47,548 nucleotides of DNA from an uncultured Lachnospiraceae bacterium (lineage in GTDB: Bacteria; Bacillota; Clostridia; Lachnospirales; Lachnospiraceae), in NCBI GenBank assembly GCA_910585765.1, contig CAJUES010000027.1, forward strand, positions 1 through 47,548. Reading direction: 5' to 3'. The position numbers and the translations under genes are program-made. The notes under the pieces were generated by a model that was given only the letters and a program-made list of their open reading frames with translations, was not told the DNA's origin and ran no database searches. This document shows positions 1 through 7,967 of the stretch, piece by piece. The first letter of the stretch is position 1, and each line of letters starts with the position of its first letter.

Positions 1-13
1 GGATTTTCGAGGT

Positions 14-241
14 TCACACACAGAACCGCCCGATCTTCTCCAACAACTCGTCAGCCTTATCCGCATGGATGTTCATCTGCATCATACGGCGGAATCCCTT
101 GCTCAGCAGACCCATGATCGACTTTGCGTTGATCACGCTGTCCCCCACAAAGATCTCGATATCATAGGAACACATCTCCGTCTGATGTACGAACTCCATC
201 ACATCATCCACGTCCGACAAAAAAATATTTCTGCTAATCAT
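14..241 (-). CDS. HPr-like protein lacking the phosphoryl-accepting histidine
   Basis: A 75-residue protein with the second half of an HPr fold. The stretch VINAKSIMGLLSKG (residues 36-49) matches the regulatory Ser-46 region of PTS HPr and Crh, with Ser41 at the regulatory serine position. The N-terminal GLHARPA segment carrying His15 is absent, so it should not pass phosphate from enzyme I to PTS permeases. Likely a Crh-like regulatory or orphan HPr-fold protein. It is complete: stop TGA at 14-16, with its own promoter and a leader hairpin upstream. HPr-family membership is fairly sure; function is not. Confidence 0.8.
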   Translation of the reverse strand: MISRNIFLSDVDDVMEFVHQTEMCSYDIEIFVGDSVINAKSIMGLLSKGFRRMMQMNIHADKADELLEKIGRFCV

Positions 242-278
242 AATAAAACTCCCCTATCCTTCTATTATTCTAAGCGCA

Positions 279-313
279 CTTTCCTGCACCACCCCTCATT
301 TTGGTGCGGAAAG
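279..313 (-). promoter_or_regulatory. Leader hairpin in the HPr-like gene 5' UTR
   Basis: CTTTCC(T)GCACC at 279-290 pairs with GGTGCGGAAAG at 303-313: 11 bp with one bulged base and a 12-nt loop. It lies between the predicted transcription start (about 341) and the start codon at 241. No U-tract follows, so it is more likely an mRNA-stability or translational element than a terminator. No known riboswitch class was recognised. Confidence 0.4.
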
Positions 314-347
314 CTTTATAAATATTTGAAAGCCATTTCTTGCCTAT

Positions 348-376
348 AATATAGTATTGTTTCCTGTTTTTGTCAA
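348..376 (-). promoter_or_regulatory. Sigma-A promoter of the HPr-like gene
   Basis: On the minus strand there is a perfect -35 TTGACA (376-371), a 17-bp spacer and -10 TATATT (353-348). It points at the HPr-like gene and leaves a leader of about 100 nt. With the divergent promoter at 526-554 it accounts for the gene-free stretch 242-630, in which I see only these promoters and small hairpins. Confidence 0.75.
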
Positions 377-525
377 TCTATGAAAATAACATTTTTTGTA
401 CTATAAAGTCCGATTTTTTATCTGTTTTGCACAATATTCTTCGAACTCTATCGCCCTCGGAAAACGGAACGTGCCGATCGCCGGAATGTTTTTCCAGCCG
501 CGCTCCGGCAGTCAAAAATTATGTA

Positions 526-554
526 TTGATTTTGTACCTGCAAACGTCTATAAT
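526..554 (+). promoter_or_regulatory. Sigma-A promoter of the antiporter gene
   Basis: TTGATT (526-531), 17-bp spacer, perfect TATAAT (549-554). The leader to the start codon at 631 is about 70 nt and contains an 8-bp hairpin, GCAGCGGT (574-581) with ACCGCTGC (587-594). Confidence 0.7.
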
Positions 555-630
555 GTAGACGGAATGAAAATGAGCAGCGGTCCTGCACCGCTGCAAAATA
601 CGATGGCTATCACGAAAGAGGGGGAATGAA

Positions 631-1812
631 ATGGAATCGTATATCATGTTCAAGAATCTGGCTATCATTATCGTCGCCGCAAAGGTATGCGGCATTGCAG
701 CCAGAAAATGTAAGGCGCCGCAGGTCGTGGGCGAGATCATTGCGGGGCTGCTGATCGGTCCAAGCATTTTGGGCTGGGTGGAGCAATCTGATTTTCTGGT
801 CAAGCTCGCCGAGGTCGGCGTTGTGCTGCTGATGTTCTCGGCGGGACTCGAAACCGACTTAAAGGATCTGATGAAAACCGGCCCGATCGCGGCGCTGATC
901 GCCTGCGCAGGCGTATTTGTCCCGCTTGTGTGCGGTGCGCTGCTCTATATGGGATTCTACGGCGTCGCGCCGTGGGGTTCCGAGGAATTTTACAAGGCTG
1001 TTTTTGTCGGCACGATCCTCACTGCGACATCCGTGAGCATCACCGTGGAATCGCTCAAGGAGATGGGCAAATTAAAGGGGCATGTCGGAACGACCATACT
1101 GAGCGCAGCGATCATCGATGACATCATCGGTATCATCGTACTCACTTTTGTGATCGGATTCAAGAGCCCGGACTCCAATCCTATGACTGTTCTGGTTAAT
1201 ACGGTTTTGTTCTTTGTGTTTGCCATCGTGATCGGATTTGTCTTTTACAAACTCTTCCAGTATGTGGACAACAAATACCCGCATACCAGGCGCATCCCGA
1301 TCCTGGGTCTGGCATTCTGCCTCGCCATGGCGTACATAGCAGAGAAATATTTCGGTATCGCCGACATCACAGGCGCATACGTGGCTGGGATCATCCTCTG
1401 CTCTATCCGCGACTCCAGCTACATCGCGCAGAAAATGGACATCAATTCCTACATGCTGTTCGGTCCGGTTTTCTTTGCGAGTATCGGTCTAAAGACCAAT
1501 GTCGAGAGCCTGAATATGAGCATCCTGTTCTTTTCCATCGCGTTTGTCGCTGTCGGACTGATCTCGAAGATCATCGGCTGCGGACTGATGGCGCGCATCT
1601 GCAAGTTTAACGTCCTGGATTCGCTAAAGATCGGCGTGGGCATGATGACGCGCGGAGAGGTCGCACTGATCGTGGCGCAGAAAGGTCTCTCAGCCGGCCT
1701 GCTGACTCCCGTGTATTTCACGTCGGTGATCTTTCTGATCATCGTCTCCTCGATCTTGACGCCGATCATATTGAAGATATTGTACTCAAAGGATGCTGCT
1801 TCCCCGACATAG
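631..1812 (+). CDS. Kef/NapA-type (CPA2) cation:proton antiporter
   Basis: A 393-residue polytopic membrane protein, probably exchanging Na+ or K+ for H+ across the cytoplasmic membrane. Hydrophobic segments run throughout. Family features are VVGEIIAGLLIGPSILG (residues 32-48) and the paired aspartates Asp163-Asp164 in AAIIDDIIGII, the ion-binding position in CPA2 exchangers. There is no C-terminal RCK/TrkA-N domain, so it is the short form rather than full KefB/KefC. A GAGGGGG ribosome site precedes the ATG. It is monocistronic, with promoter at 526-554 and terminator at 1800-1830. Ion specificity cannot be read from sequence. Confidence 0.9.
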   Translation: MESYIMFKNLAIIIVAAKVCGIAARKCKAPQVVGEIIAGLLIGPSILGWVEQSDFLVKLAEVGVVLLMFSAGLETDLKDLMKTGPIAALIACAGVFVPLVCGALLYMGFYGVAPWGSEEFYKAVFVGTILTATSVSITVESLKEMGKLKGHVGTTILSAAIIDDIIGIIVLTFVIGFKSPDSNPMTVLVNTVLFFVFAIVIGFVFYKLFQYVDNKYPHTRRIPILGLAFCLAMAYIAEKYFGIADITGAYVAGIILCSIRDSSYIAQKMDINSYMLFGPVFFASIGLKTNVESLNMSILFFSIAFVAVGLISKIIGCGLMARICKFNVLDSLKIGVGMMTRGEVALIVAQKGLSAGLLTPVYFTSVIFLIIVSSILTPIILKILYSKDAASPT

Positions 1813-1830
1813 ATCGTCGGGGAATTTTTT
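1800..1830 (+). terminator. Rho-independent terminator after the antiporter
   Basis: A 9-bp stem TTCCCCGAC (1800-1808) / GTCGGGGAA (1816-1824) with a 7-nt loop, followed by TTTTTT (1825-1830). The stop codon TAG (1810-1812) lies inside the loop. Confidence 0.9.
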
Positions 1831-1832
1831 AC

Positions 1833-1861
1833 TTGAATCTGTCCCGATTTTGTTATAGACT
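1833..1861 (+). promoter_or_regulatory. Possible promoter of the two-component operon
   Basis: TTGAAT (1833-1838), 17-bp spacer, TAGACT (1856-1861), just after the antiporter terminator and 46 bp before the response regulator ATG. The -10 matches consensus at only four of six positions, so this is tentative. Confidence 0.4.
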
Positions 1862-1907
1862 TTTTGTGATCTGCAATTCTCATATCGATGACTCAGGAGG
1901 ATGAACA

Positions 1908-2615
1908 ATGGCAAAGATACTTGTTGTGGAGGACAATCACGACTACCAGGAATTGCTGCAGAATTTTCTCGAAAATGCCAATTATGAAGTCACAGCCGCC
2001 AGCGACGGCGTCAGGGCTGCCGAGTGCGCCGCCGCCCAGTCTTTTGACCTGATCCTGCTTGACCTGATGCTGCCCGGCATCGACGGATTTGAGGTCTGCA
2101 AGTCCATCCGCGAGAAACATGACACTCCTGTCATAATGCTGACGGCGCTGGACAGCGAATCCTGCCAGATGCGCGGCTATGGGCTTGGCATCGACGACTA
2201 TATCACCAAGCCTGTCTCCATGGCACTGCTCCTGCAAAAGGTCGAGGCAGTGCTGCGCAGGACCATGCCGTCCACCCTGCGGCACGCGCAAAACGCACCG
2301 GGTGTACTGCATTTTGAGGATCTTTCCCTCGATCCCGAGACACATACGGTCAGCGTCTGTGATGCGCCTGTCGATTTCACACTGCGTGAATTCGAGATTC
2401 TGCAGGAGCTGATGCGCTCACCGGGCGCTGTCGTCACCAGAAAGACACTGGTCGAAAAGCTGTGGGGCTACGACTTTTCGACCGGCGATACGCGCATCGT
2501 GGACACACACATGAAAAATATCCGCCGGAAACTGGGCGCGGCAGACTGCATCGAGACGGTCCGCGGTGTCGGTTACAGGCTGAAAAGGAGACCTGATGGG
2601 CAAACTGATGCATAA
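1908..2615 (+). CDS. OmpR/PhoB-family response regulator
   Basis: A 235-residue regulator. The receiver domain (1-120) has acidic residues Glu8-Asp9, phospho-acceptor Asp52 (LLDLMLPG), Thr79 and Lys101 (TKP). The winged-helix DNA-binding domain (about 130-230) has the usual REFEILQELM and RIVDTHMKNIRRKL stretches. An AGGAGG site sits at 1896-1901. It overlaps the histidine kinase by 20 bp, so the two are translationally coupled. The four 11-bp direct repeats at 4017-4060 are the likely target, making it the probable activator of the downstream ABC transporter. The inducing signal is unknown. Confidence 0.95.
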   Translation: MAKILVVEDNHDYQELLQNFLENANYEVTAASDGVRAAECAAAQSFDLILLDLMLPGIDGFEVCKSIREKHDTPVIMLTALDSESCQMRGYGLGIDDYITKPVSMALLLQKVEAVLRRTMPSTLRHAQNAPGVLHFEDLSLDPETHTVSVCDAPVDFTLREFEILQELMRSPGAVVTRKTLVEKLWGYDFSTGDTRIVDTHMKNIRRKLGAADCIETVRGVGYRLKRRPDGQTDA

Positions 2616-3975
2616 ACTGACCACAAAGACTTTTTTCCTGCTTCTCATCCTGTCGCTGACGATCATTTTGTCCGCCTACGGCTGTATCTGGCTTTTCCTC
2701 CCCTATGCGGATCAAAAGCTTGCACAGCGCAGTCTCGATCAGCGGACACAGCAGTTTGTCTCCTGCCTGTGGACGACGGCAAGGGACGACAGCGAACCCC
2801 TCTTCACAGACTTTATCCGCCAGACCGGCGCCGAGCTTTTCCTGCTCGACAGTGACGGGGATGCGGTCAGTCCGTTTACATTTCAAAAGTATCAAAAGCA
2901 GGACTGGACAGACGGCGGGACGTTGCCAGAAGACCGCTATCCGTTTCGCTTTGCGGACTCTGACGACGAGTATGTGCTCATCACCCGCCATAACCCTTCA
3001 CGTTCTGACGAGATTGCAGCCGCGGTGCGGAAAAGTATTCCCTTTGTCGCGCTGCTGATCCTCCTGCTCTCCTTTGTCAGCGCGTTTTTGTTCTCGCGCC
3101 ACACCACAAAACCGATCATCCGCATCAGCGGCATCGCGGACAGGATCGCGAATCTTGATTTCAGCTGGTACTGCCCTGATCTTCGCGGGGACGAGATCGG
3201 CGTCCTGTCACAGAGCATCAACGAGCTGTCCGACAAACTGCACAACGCGCTCGACGAGATCCGGCGCAGGAATGACCGCCTCGAGGATGAGATCCTGCTC
3301 GAGAAAGAGCGCGAGCGCCGGAGAATGCTCTTCTTTTCAGGCGTCTCCCACGAGCTCAAGACGCCGATCGCTGTCGTGATCGGACAGCTGGAGGGCATGC
3401 AGTCACAGATCGGCGTGTACAAAGACCGCGAAAAATATCTCGCGCGCAGCGCGGAGATCCTGCAGTCCCTCAACAGCTTTATCAAGGAAGTCCTCCTGGT
3501 CTCCCATGTGGATATGCTGGCAGAACCTGCGATGACCACCGTTGATCTGTCCCGTCTTCTGACGGTTCTGACCGCTGACTATATGGACTACGCGCAGCCG
3601 CTCGCCATCCGTTTTTCCATTGATATCGAACCCGATGTCCAAACATACGGGGATGCGATGCTACTGAAAAAAGCGCTCGGAAATGTGATCGGAAATGCAG
3701 TCACCTACTCGCCCGAACACGGCAGCGTCACCATAAGGCTCACCCGCGCTCACGGCAGTGCGACACTCACTGTGGTCAATGCAGACGCACATATCGATGA
3801 GACGGATCTGCCGCACCTCTTTGAGGCTTTTTACCGCGCAGACCGATCCGCAGCGCACGGCAGCGGGCTCGGGCTCTATATCACGAAGATGATCTTTGAG
3901 AACAATCAAGTCAGCCACTCCATCGAAAACACCGGGGACGGCGTAACGTTTACTGCCGTCTTTTTGACCGCCTGA
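2596..3975 (+). CDS. Sensor histidine kinase
   Basis: A 459-residue membrane kinase partnering the response regulator. TM1 is at about 12-35, an extracytoplasmic sensor domain of about 110 residues follows, and TM2 is at about 148-167. Then come HAMP (about 168-222), a coiled linker, HisKA with phospho-accepting His252 (SHELKTP), and HATPase_c with N box ALGNVIGNAV and G box GSGLGLYITKM near the C terminus. The extracytoplasmic loop is long enough to sense a ligand directly, unlike the very short loop of BceS-type kinases. Ligand unknown. Confidence 0.95.
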   Translation: MGKLMHKLTTKTFFLLLILSLTIILSAYGCIWLFLPYADQKLAQRSLDQRTQQFVSCLWTTARDDSEPLFTDFIRQTGAELFLLDSDGDAVSPFTFQKYQKQDWTDGGTLPEDRYPFRFADSDDEYVLITRHNPSRSDEIAAAVRKSIPFVALLILLLSFVSAFLFSRHTTKPIIRISGIADRIANLDFSWYCPDLRGDEIGVLSQSINELSDKLHNALDEIRRRNDRLEDEILLEKERERRRMLFFSGVSHELKTPIAVVIGQLEGMQSQIGVYKDREKYLARSAEILQSLNSFIKEVLLVSHVDMLAEPAMTTVDLSRLLTVLTADYMDYAQPLAIRFSIDIEPDVQTYGDAMLLKKALGNVIGNAVTYSPEHGSVTIRLTRAHGSATLTVVNADAHIDETDLPHLFEAFYRADRSAAHGSGLGLYITKMIFENNQVSHSIENTGDGVTFTAVFLTA

Positions 3976-4016
3976 CCTTTTGCGCGCTCCGCCATGACCG
4001 ATCCGCAAAAAGACCT

Positions 4017-4060
4017 CTCAACACAAACTCAACACAAACTCCACCTAAACTCCACAAAAA
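4017..4060 (+). promoter_or_regulatory. Four tandem 11-bp repeats, probable response-regulator box
   Basis: Four consecutive 11-mers: CTCAACACAAA (4017-4027), CTCAACACAAA (4028-4038), CTCCACCTAAA (4039-4049), CTCCACAAAAA (4050-4060). An 11-bp direct-repeat period is typical of OmpR/PhoB regulators binding one face of DNA. Downstream are possible -10 boxes, TATGAT (4094-4099) or TAAAAT (4099-4104), with no good -35, as expected for an activator-dependent promoter. The repeats are seen directly; the link to the upstream regulator is inferred. Confidence 0.65.
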
Positions 4061-4144
4061 TACACACAATCTCCAGACAACTCCCGCAGTATTTATGATA
4101 AAATGGATCCGTCACATAAATGCAAAGGAGTTGTATGAAGTTTT

Positions 4145-5035
4145 ATGAAAATCGATGTCGACCATATCACCATGATCTATCCATCGGGCAAGAAGGCGCT
4201 GCAGGACATTTCCCTCCACGCCGAAAGCCCAAACTTCATCGGCGTTCTCGGTCCGAACGGTGCCGGGAAAACGACGCTGATGAAGCTGTTGATCGCAGGA
4301 CTTCTGCCCACCAAAGGTGAGATCCTTCTGAACGAAATGCCCCTGCTCTCACAGGAAAAGTATCTGAAATCACAGCTCGGCTACCTGCCGCAGAGCTTTG
4401 GACTGTACGATGAATTGACCGTCTGGCAGTTTCTCGACTACATGGCAGCGCTCAAAAATATCAAGGACCCCGGAGCGATCACCGAAGTGCTGGAACGCAC
4501 AAACATGACAGGGCAGAAAAAGACACGCATACGCAGTCTTTCCGGCGGTCAGAGACAGCGCGTCGGGATCGCGCAGGCACTGCTCGGCAATCCGCAGCTG
4601 ATCATACTCGACGAGCCGACTGTCGGTCTCGACCCCGAGGAGCGTGTCAAGTTCCGCAATATTTTCTCGGAGATGGCGCAGGACAAGATCGTTCTGCTCT
4701 CCACACATATCGTCGAGGATGTGCAGGCAGTCTGCAACCGTGTGCTTGTGATCCACGACGGTCTGATCCTCTTTGACGGTACACCGTCCCGACTCATCGC
4801 GCAGACGGAGCAGCATGTCGGGATCTATCACGCACAACTGGGCGATGCCGTCCCGGACGGATGCCAGATCGTCTCCAAAGTCCATACGGCTGACGGAATC
4901 CGCTCCCGCATCGTCGCAGAGCACCTGCCCCCATACGCGCAGCCCTGCGAACCGACGCTGGAAGACGCCTACCTGTACTGCATCCATCGTCCCCAAAACC
5001 GTATCGATCCACGAGAGGAGCCTGCCGCAAAATGA
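4145..5035 (+). CDS. ABC transporter ATP-binding protein
   Basis: A 296-residue ATPase. Walker A GPNGAGKT (36-43), Q-loop LPQSFG (about 81-86), signature LSGGQ (132-136), Walker B LIILDE (152-157) and H-loop His188 are all intact, so it should hydrolyse ATP. It is first in a three-gene operon with two permeases, and its stop overlaps the next start (ATGA). The start is odd: the AAGGAG site at 4125-4130 is better spaced to ATG 4135, but that ATG is out of frame. ATG 4145 (MKIDVDHITM) begins the conserved domain but sits about 14 nt from the site. Substrate unknown; the regulator and peptidase-bearing permease suggest a peptide or envelope-stress role. Confidence 0.93.
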   Translation: MKIDVDHITMIYPSGKKALQDISLHAESPNFIGVLGPNGAGKTTLMKLLIAGLLPTKGEILLNEMPLLSQEKYLKSQLGYLPQSFGLYDELTVWQFLDYMAALKNIKDPGAITEVLERTNMTGQKKTRIRSLSGGQRQRVGIAQALLGNPQLIILDEPTVGLDPEERVKFRNIFSEMAQDKIVLLSTHIVEDVQAVCNRVLVIHDGLILFDGTPSRLIAQTEQHVGIYHAQLGDAVPDGCQIVSKVHTADGIRSRIVAEHLPPYAQPCEPTLEDAYLYCIHRPQNRIDPREEPAAK

Positions 5036-7212
5036 AACGTATTCTTTTTTCCTTTTACCGTGTTGAGCTAAAGCGTCTGCTGTCGTCCCGGAATGTGATC
5101 ACAGCAGCAATCCTGTCCATGCTCTCGCTGCCTCTGGGCAATCTTCTGTATGAACACTCTTCCCGTGTCATGTCAGCCCGCTATATCATGACTCCGGTGC
5201 TGACGGGAACGACGGTCGGTGCCGTCGTGTGGGCTGTGGTCATGATCATGGAGAGTGACAGACTGCAGCGCAGCGGTGTGCATATCCTGACAGATGCCGT
5301 CGCACCGCCTGCATCTTTGTCCGCCGCAAGAACGCTTGCGCTGTTGACGATATCCATGATCGTGACTGCACTCACCGCACTGGTATATCTGCCCTACACC
5401 GCAGCCAGGATGTCCTACTTGTTCTCGCCGGGCTTTTACTTTGCCAATTTTGCGGTCTTCATGCTCCCGACCTGGTGGATCTCTATCCTGCTCGCGGATG
5501 CGCTCTACCAGATCACGCGGCGCGTAGAAGGCTCTGTCATACTCTATATCGCAATAGCTGGCGTGAGTGTCAGCGGTATCGCCTCCTCCGATTATTTCAT
5601 GCGCTGGATCAATCCGTTTGTCATCACATACTCCGACGGTTTCCCGTCGATCTGGCCTCTGCGCATCGGGCTGTACACGCGCGTCATATGGATCTGCATC
5701 GCACTGGCGTTTTGGCTGATATCTATGTTGTGTGTCCGCAGATATCAGAGAGGGCTGGTCTTTTCATTCCGCAAAAACGTGCGGAAACTTTACATCCTGG
5801 CTCCTGCTGCCGTGTCTGCCGCAGCCGCGGTCTGTCTATGGCACTTCCAGCCCTTTATCGACCACGGACCCGAATATTTTGACTATAAACCGGAAATAGT
5901 CCTGGAGATCGATGACGCCAACAGGATCAGCTCGATCCTGTACAGCATAGAACTCGATCCTGCATCGGGAACACTCTCTGCAAAGGCAGAATATGACATA
6001 CAAGTCCCATACCGCGGGGAGGCGCTGCTCTATCTCAACCCCGGTTACAGGATCACCAGCATGTCCTACGACGGCGAAGCAGTGCCTTTTCGCACGGTGG
6101 ACAGCGATATAAACGGGCAGCGACCAACCTACTTCGAGCTCCCGGAACAGCTTTGCAACAAGACCCTTGTGATCGAGTACAGCGGCTTCCCCACACAGGG
6201 AAAATGCTGGTCTTCCTCCATGGTGATGGACACGATCGACCGTGACTATATCACACTGTCCACATGTGCGATCGTTCCCATGTTGGAGAACTACTATACC
6301 GGTGTTGACAAGGCTGCTATAGCTGAGATCACGATCCCCGACAATCTGACGCCTTTCCTGAACCACGCCCGCATGACACAGTATGTCGACAACGGCGACG
6401 GCACAAAGACCTGGACAGAGCGATGTCCCAAATATCTCAGTGATCTCACGGCAGGATATTACACCATCGATACGTTCAATATCGGTGAGTTGGAGGTCGA
6501 TTTCGCCTACGGGACCGCGTACGAAGAGACTGTCAGGGAAAATGATATCCAGCAGGCGATCATCGATATTCTCACATACTGCAGTGACCATTACGGAGAA
6601 CTCTTTTCGGCGGATGACGGTCATCTGCTCCTGCGTCAGGAAAGCTCCATGTTCATGGGCGGTTATGCCGTAACCGGTGTCTCCACATGGTTTGAGACAA
6701 TATTGACTCCGGATACGCTGCGCGACACGGACAAGGGTGCCAGTGCGACAGAAGTCTTTATCCACGAGATGATCCATCAGTGGTGGGGCGGACTTGGACT
6801 CTCCTGCACGAATGAGGAGCTGTGGAGCCCAGAAGGGCTGACTGTCTACTCGACTTACCGCCTGGTCAAAGAGAAATACGGTGCGCTCTATGCGCAGCAG
6901 TACTATGTCGATGCGTGGAAGAAATCCGTTGACGGGCAGAACCGCAGTTTCTACAACCGCCACCCGGAATATCTGGCGCTGCTTCCGGAACTGTATCAGT
7001 CCCAGATCGCCTCCGCAAACAGAGGGATCAACCGGTATCAGCGCATGCCCCTGATGATCCTGAAAGCGGAGGAACTGGTCGGGGGCGAGGAGCAGATGGA
7101 CGAGATCCTGCGCCGGATGTACGCGGATCAGGATCAATATGAAAATGGATTTGGTTTTGAAGATTTTTTGCGATACTGCAATCTGACAGAGGAGGATCTG
7201 AACCTTGAATAA
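5032..7212 (+). CDS. ABC permease fused to an M1-type metallopeptidase domain
   Basis: A 726-residue protein. Residues 1 to about 270 contain six or seven membrane segments (near 17-36, 52-73, 98-123, 133-160, 169-187, 212-232, 250-268). The rest is a soluble M1/gluzincin-type domain. The zinc site is intact: His578-Glu579, His582 and Glu601 form HEXXH-X18-E (HEMIHQWWGG ... SPEGL). The exopeptidase GxMEN motif of classical M1 aminopeptidases is not present; MFMGGYAVTG stands roughly in its place. The peptidase follows the last membrane segment and may face outside, depending on topology. Coupled to the ATPase by ATGA overlap. A substrate-cleaving exporter or bacteriocin/peptide resistance role is inference. 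Confidence 0.88.
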   Translation: MKRILFSFYRVELKRLLSSRNVITAAILSMLSLPLGNLLYEHSSRVMSARYIMTPVLTGTTVGAVVWAVVMIMESDRLQRSGVHILTDAVAPPASLSAARTLALLTISMIVTALTALVYLPYTAARMSYLFSPGFYFANFAVFMLPTWWISILLADALYQITRRVEGSVILYIAIAGVSVSGIASSDYFMRWINPFVITYSDGFPSIWPLRIGLYTRVIWICIALAFWLISMLCVRRYQRGLVFSFRKNVRKLYILAPAAVSAAAAVCLWHFQPFIDHGPEYFDYKPEIVLEIDDANRISSILYSIELDPASGTLSAKAEYDIQVPYRGEALLYLNPGYRITSMSYDGEAVPFRTVDSDINGQRPTYFELPEQLCNKTLVIEYSGFPTQGKCWSSSMVMDTIDRDYITLSTCAIVPMLENYYTGVDKAAIAEITIPDNLTPFLNHARMTQYVDNGDGTKTWTERCPKYLSDLTAGYYTIDTFNIGELEVDFAYGTAYEETVRENDIQQAIIDILTYCSDHYGELFSADDGHLLLRQESSMFMGGYAVTGVSTWFETILTPDTLRDTDKGASATEVFIHEMIHQWWGGLGLSCTNEELWSPEGLTVYSTYRLVKEKYGALYAQQYYVDAWKKSVDGQNRSFYNRHPEYLALLPELYQSQIASANRGINRYQRMPLMILKAEELVGGEEQMDEILRRMYADQDQYENGFGFEDFLRYCNLTEEDLNLE

Positions 7213-7948
7213 AAAATGTTTTCTCAAAATATTGTGCTATGAACTGCGGCGGACACTTCTGAACAGACTCTTTCCGGGACTGCTCCTCGTGAATGGTCTG
7301 TACGCATGGTTCCTGCTGTCCTATGATATTGTCCTGGGCACTGCGTACACAGCCCCCTTTTCCGTCTGGAGCTACTGCACCTATCTCGGCAAGACACTCC
7401 CGGTTGCGGCAGTCACTGTTCTGCTGTTGTTGTCCAACTATTACAGCCGGAAGCAAAAGCAGATCGAAGAGCTGACAGCTGCCACCCCGGTCTCGCCATT
7501 CAGCCAGGTTCTGATACGGACGCTGGCAGCAGGCAGCTGCTTTCTGTTGATCTGCCTCGTGGAGATCGCGCTTTCACTTTTATTTTATATACAGTTTTTT
7601 CGATTCCACGATTTTGCGGCATTCATACTGCCGACATTCCTGCTGATCCTGCCATGTTTTATACTCATCAACGGTCTGGGGCAGCTTCTCGGCAGCCTCC
7701 ACCGCAGTCTGATCTATGCGCTGATACTGCCCGCCCTCGCCCTGCACAGCATCCCGAGTGTCTTTGATCTCTTTAGTGCGGGATATTTCTCGACAGTTCC
7801 GCTGACGCTCCCTGTCGGTGCGGACGGTGAACCGGCATTTACTGTCAGTGCCGCGTTTACCGCCACCCGCCTTTCATACGCTGCGCTGGGCATCGCATGC
7901 ATCTGTCTCACCACAGTGCTGTCAGCCCGCAAGTCCAGGAAAGCATGA
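7205..7948 (+). CDS. ABC-2-type permease, second subunit
   Basis: A 247-residue, very hydrophobic protein with about six membrane spans. Its N terminus (YELRRTLLNRLFPG) resembles that of the first permease (YRVELKRLLSSRN), suggesting the two form a heterodimeric channel. The start is TTG at 7205, supported by AGAGGAGGA (7188-7196) at ideal spacing; no ATG in frame fits. It overlaps the permease-peptidase stop by 8 bp. No terminator was seen in the 19 bp before the convergent TldE gene. Confidence 0.8.
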   Translation: MNKKCFLKILCYELRRTLLNRLFPGLLLVNGLYAWFLLSYDIVLGTAYTAPFSVWSYCTYLGKTLPVAAVTVLLLLSNYYSRKQKQIEELTAATPVSPFSQVLIRTLAAGSCFLLICLVEIALSLLFYIQFFRFHDFAAFILPTFLLILPCFILINGLGQLLGSLHRSLIYALILPALALHSIPSVFDLFSAGYFSTVPLTLPVGADGEPAFTVSAAFTATRLSYAALGIACICLTTVLSARKSRKA

Positions 7949-7967
7949 GATGATACATTGACATCCG

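Noticed and set aside
526..630. Riboswitch in the antiporter leader
   Set aside because: Only an 8-bp hairpin was found; the leader is too short and no known aptamer pattern was recognised.
631..1812. Full KefB/KefC potassium efflux system
   Set aside because: No RCK/TrkA-N domain and no ancillary KefF/KefG gene; only the membrane exchanger is present.
5836..7227. 463-codon minus-strand open frame
   Set aside because: Antisense to the permease-peptidase gene, which has intact catalytic motifs.
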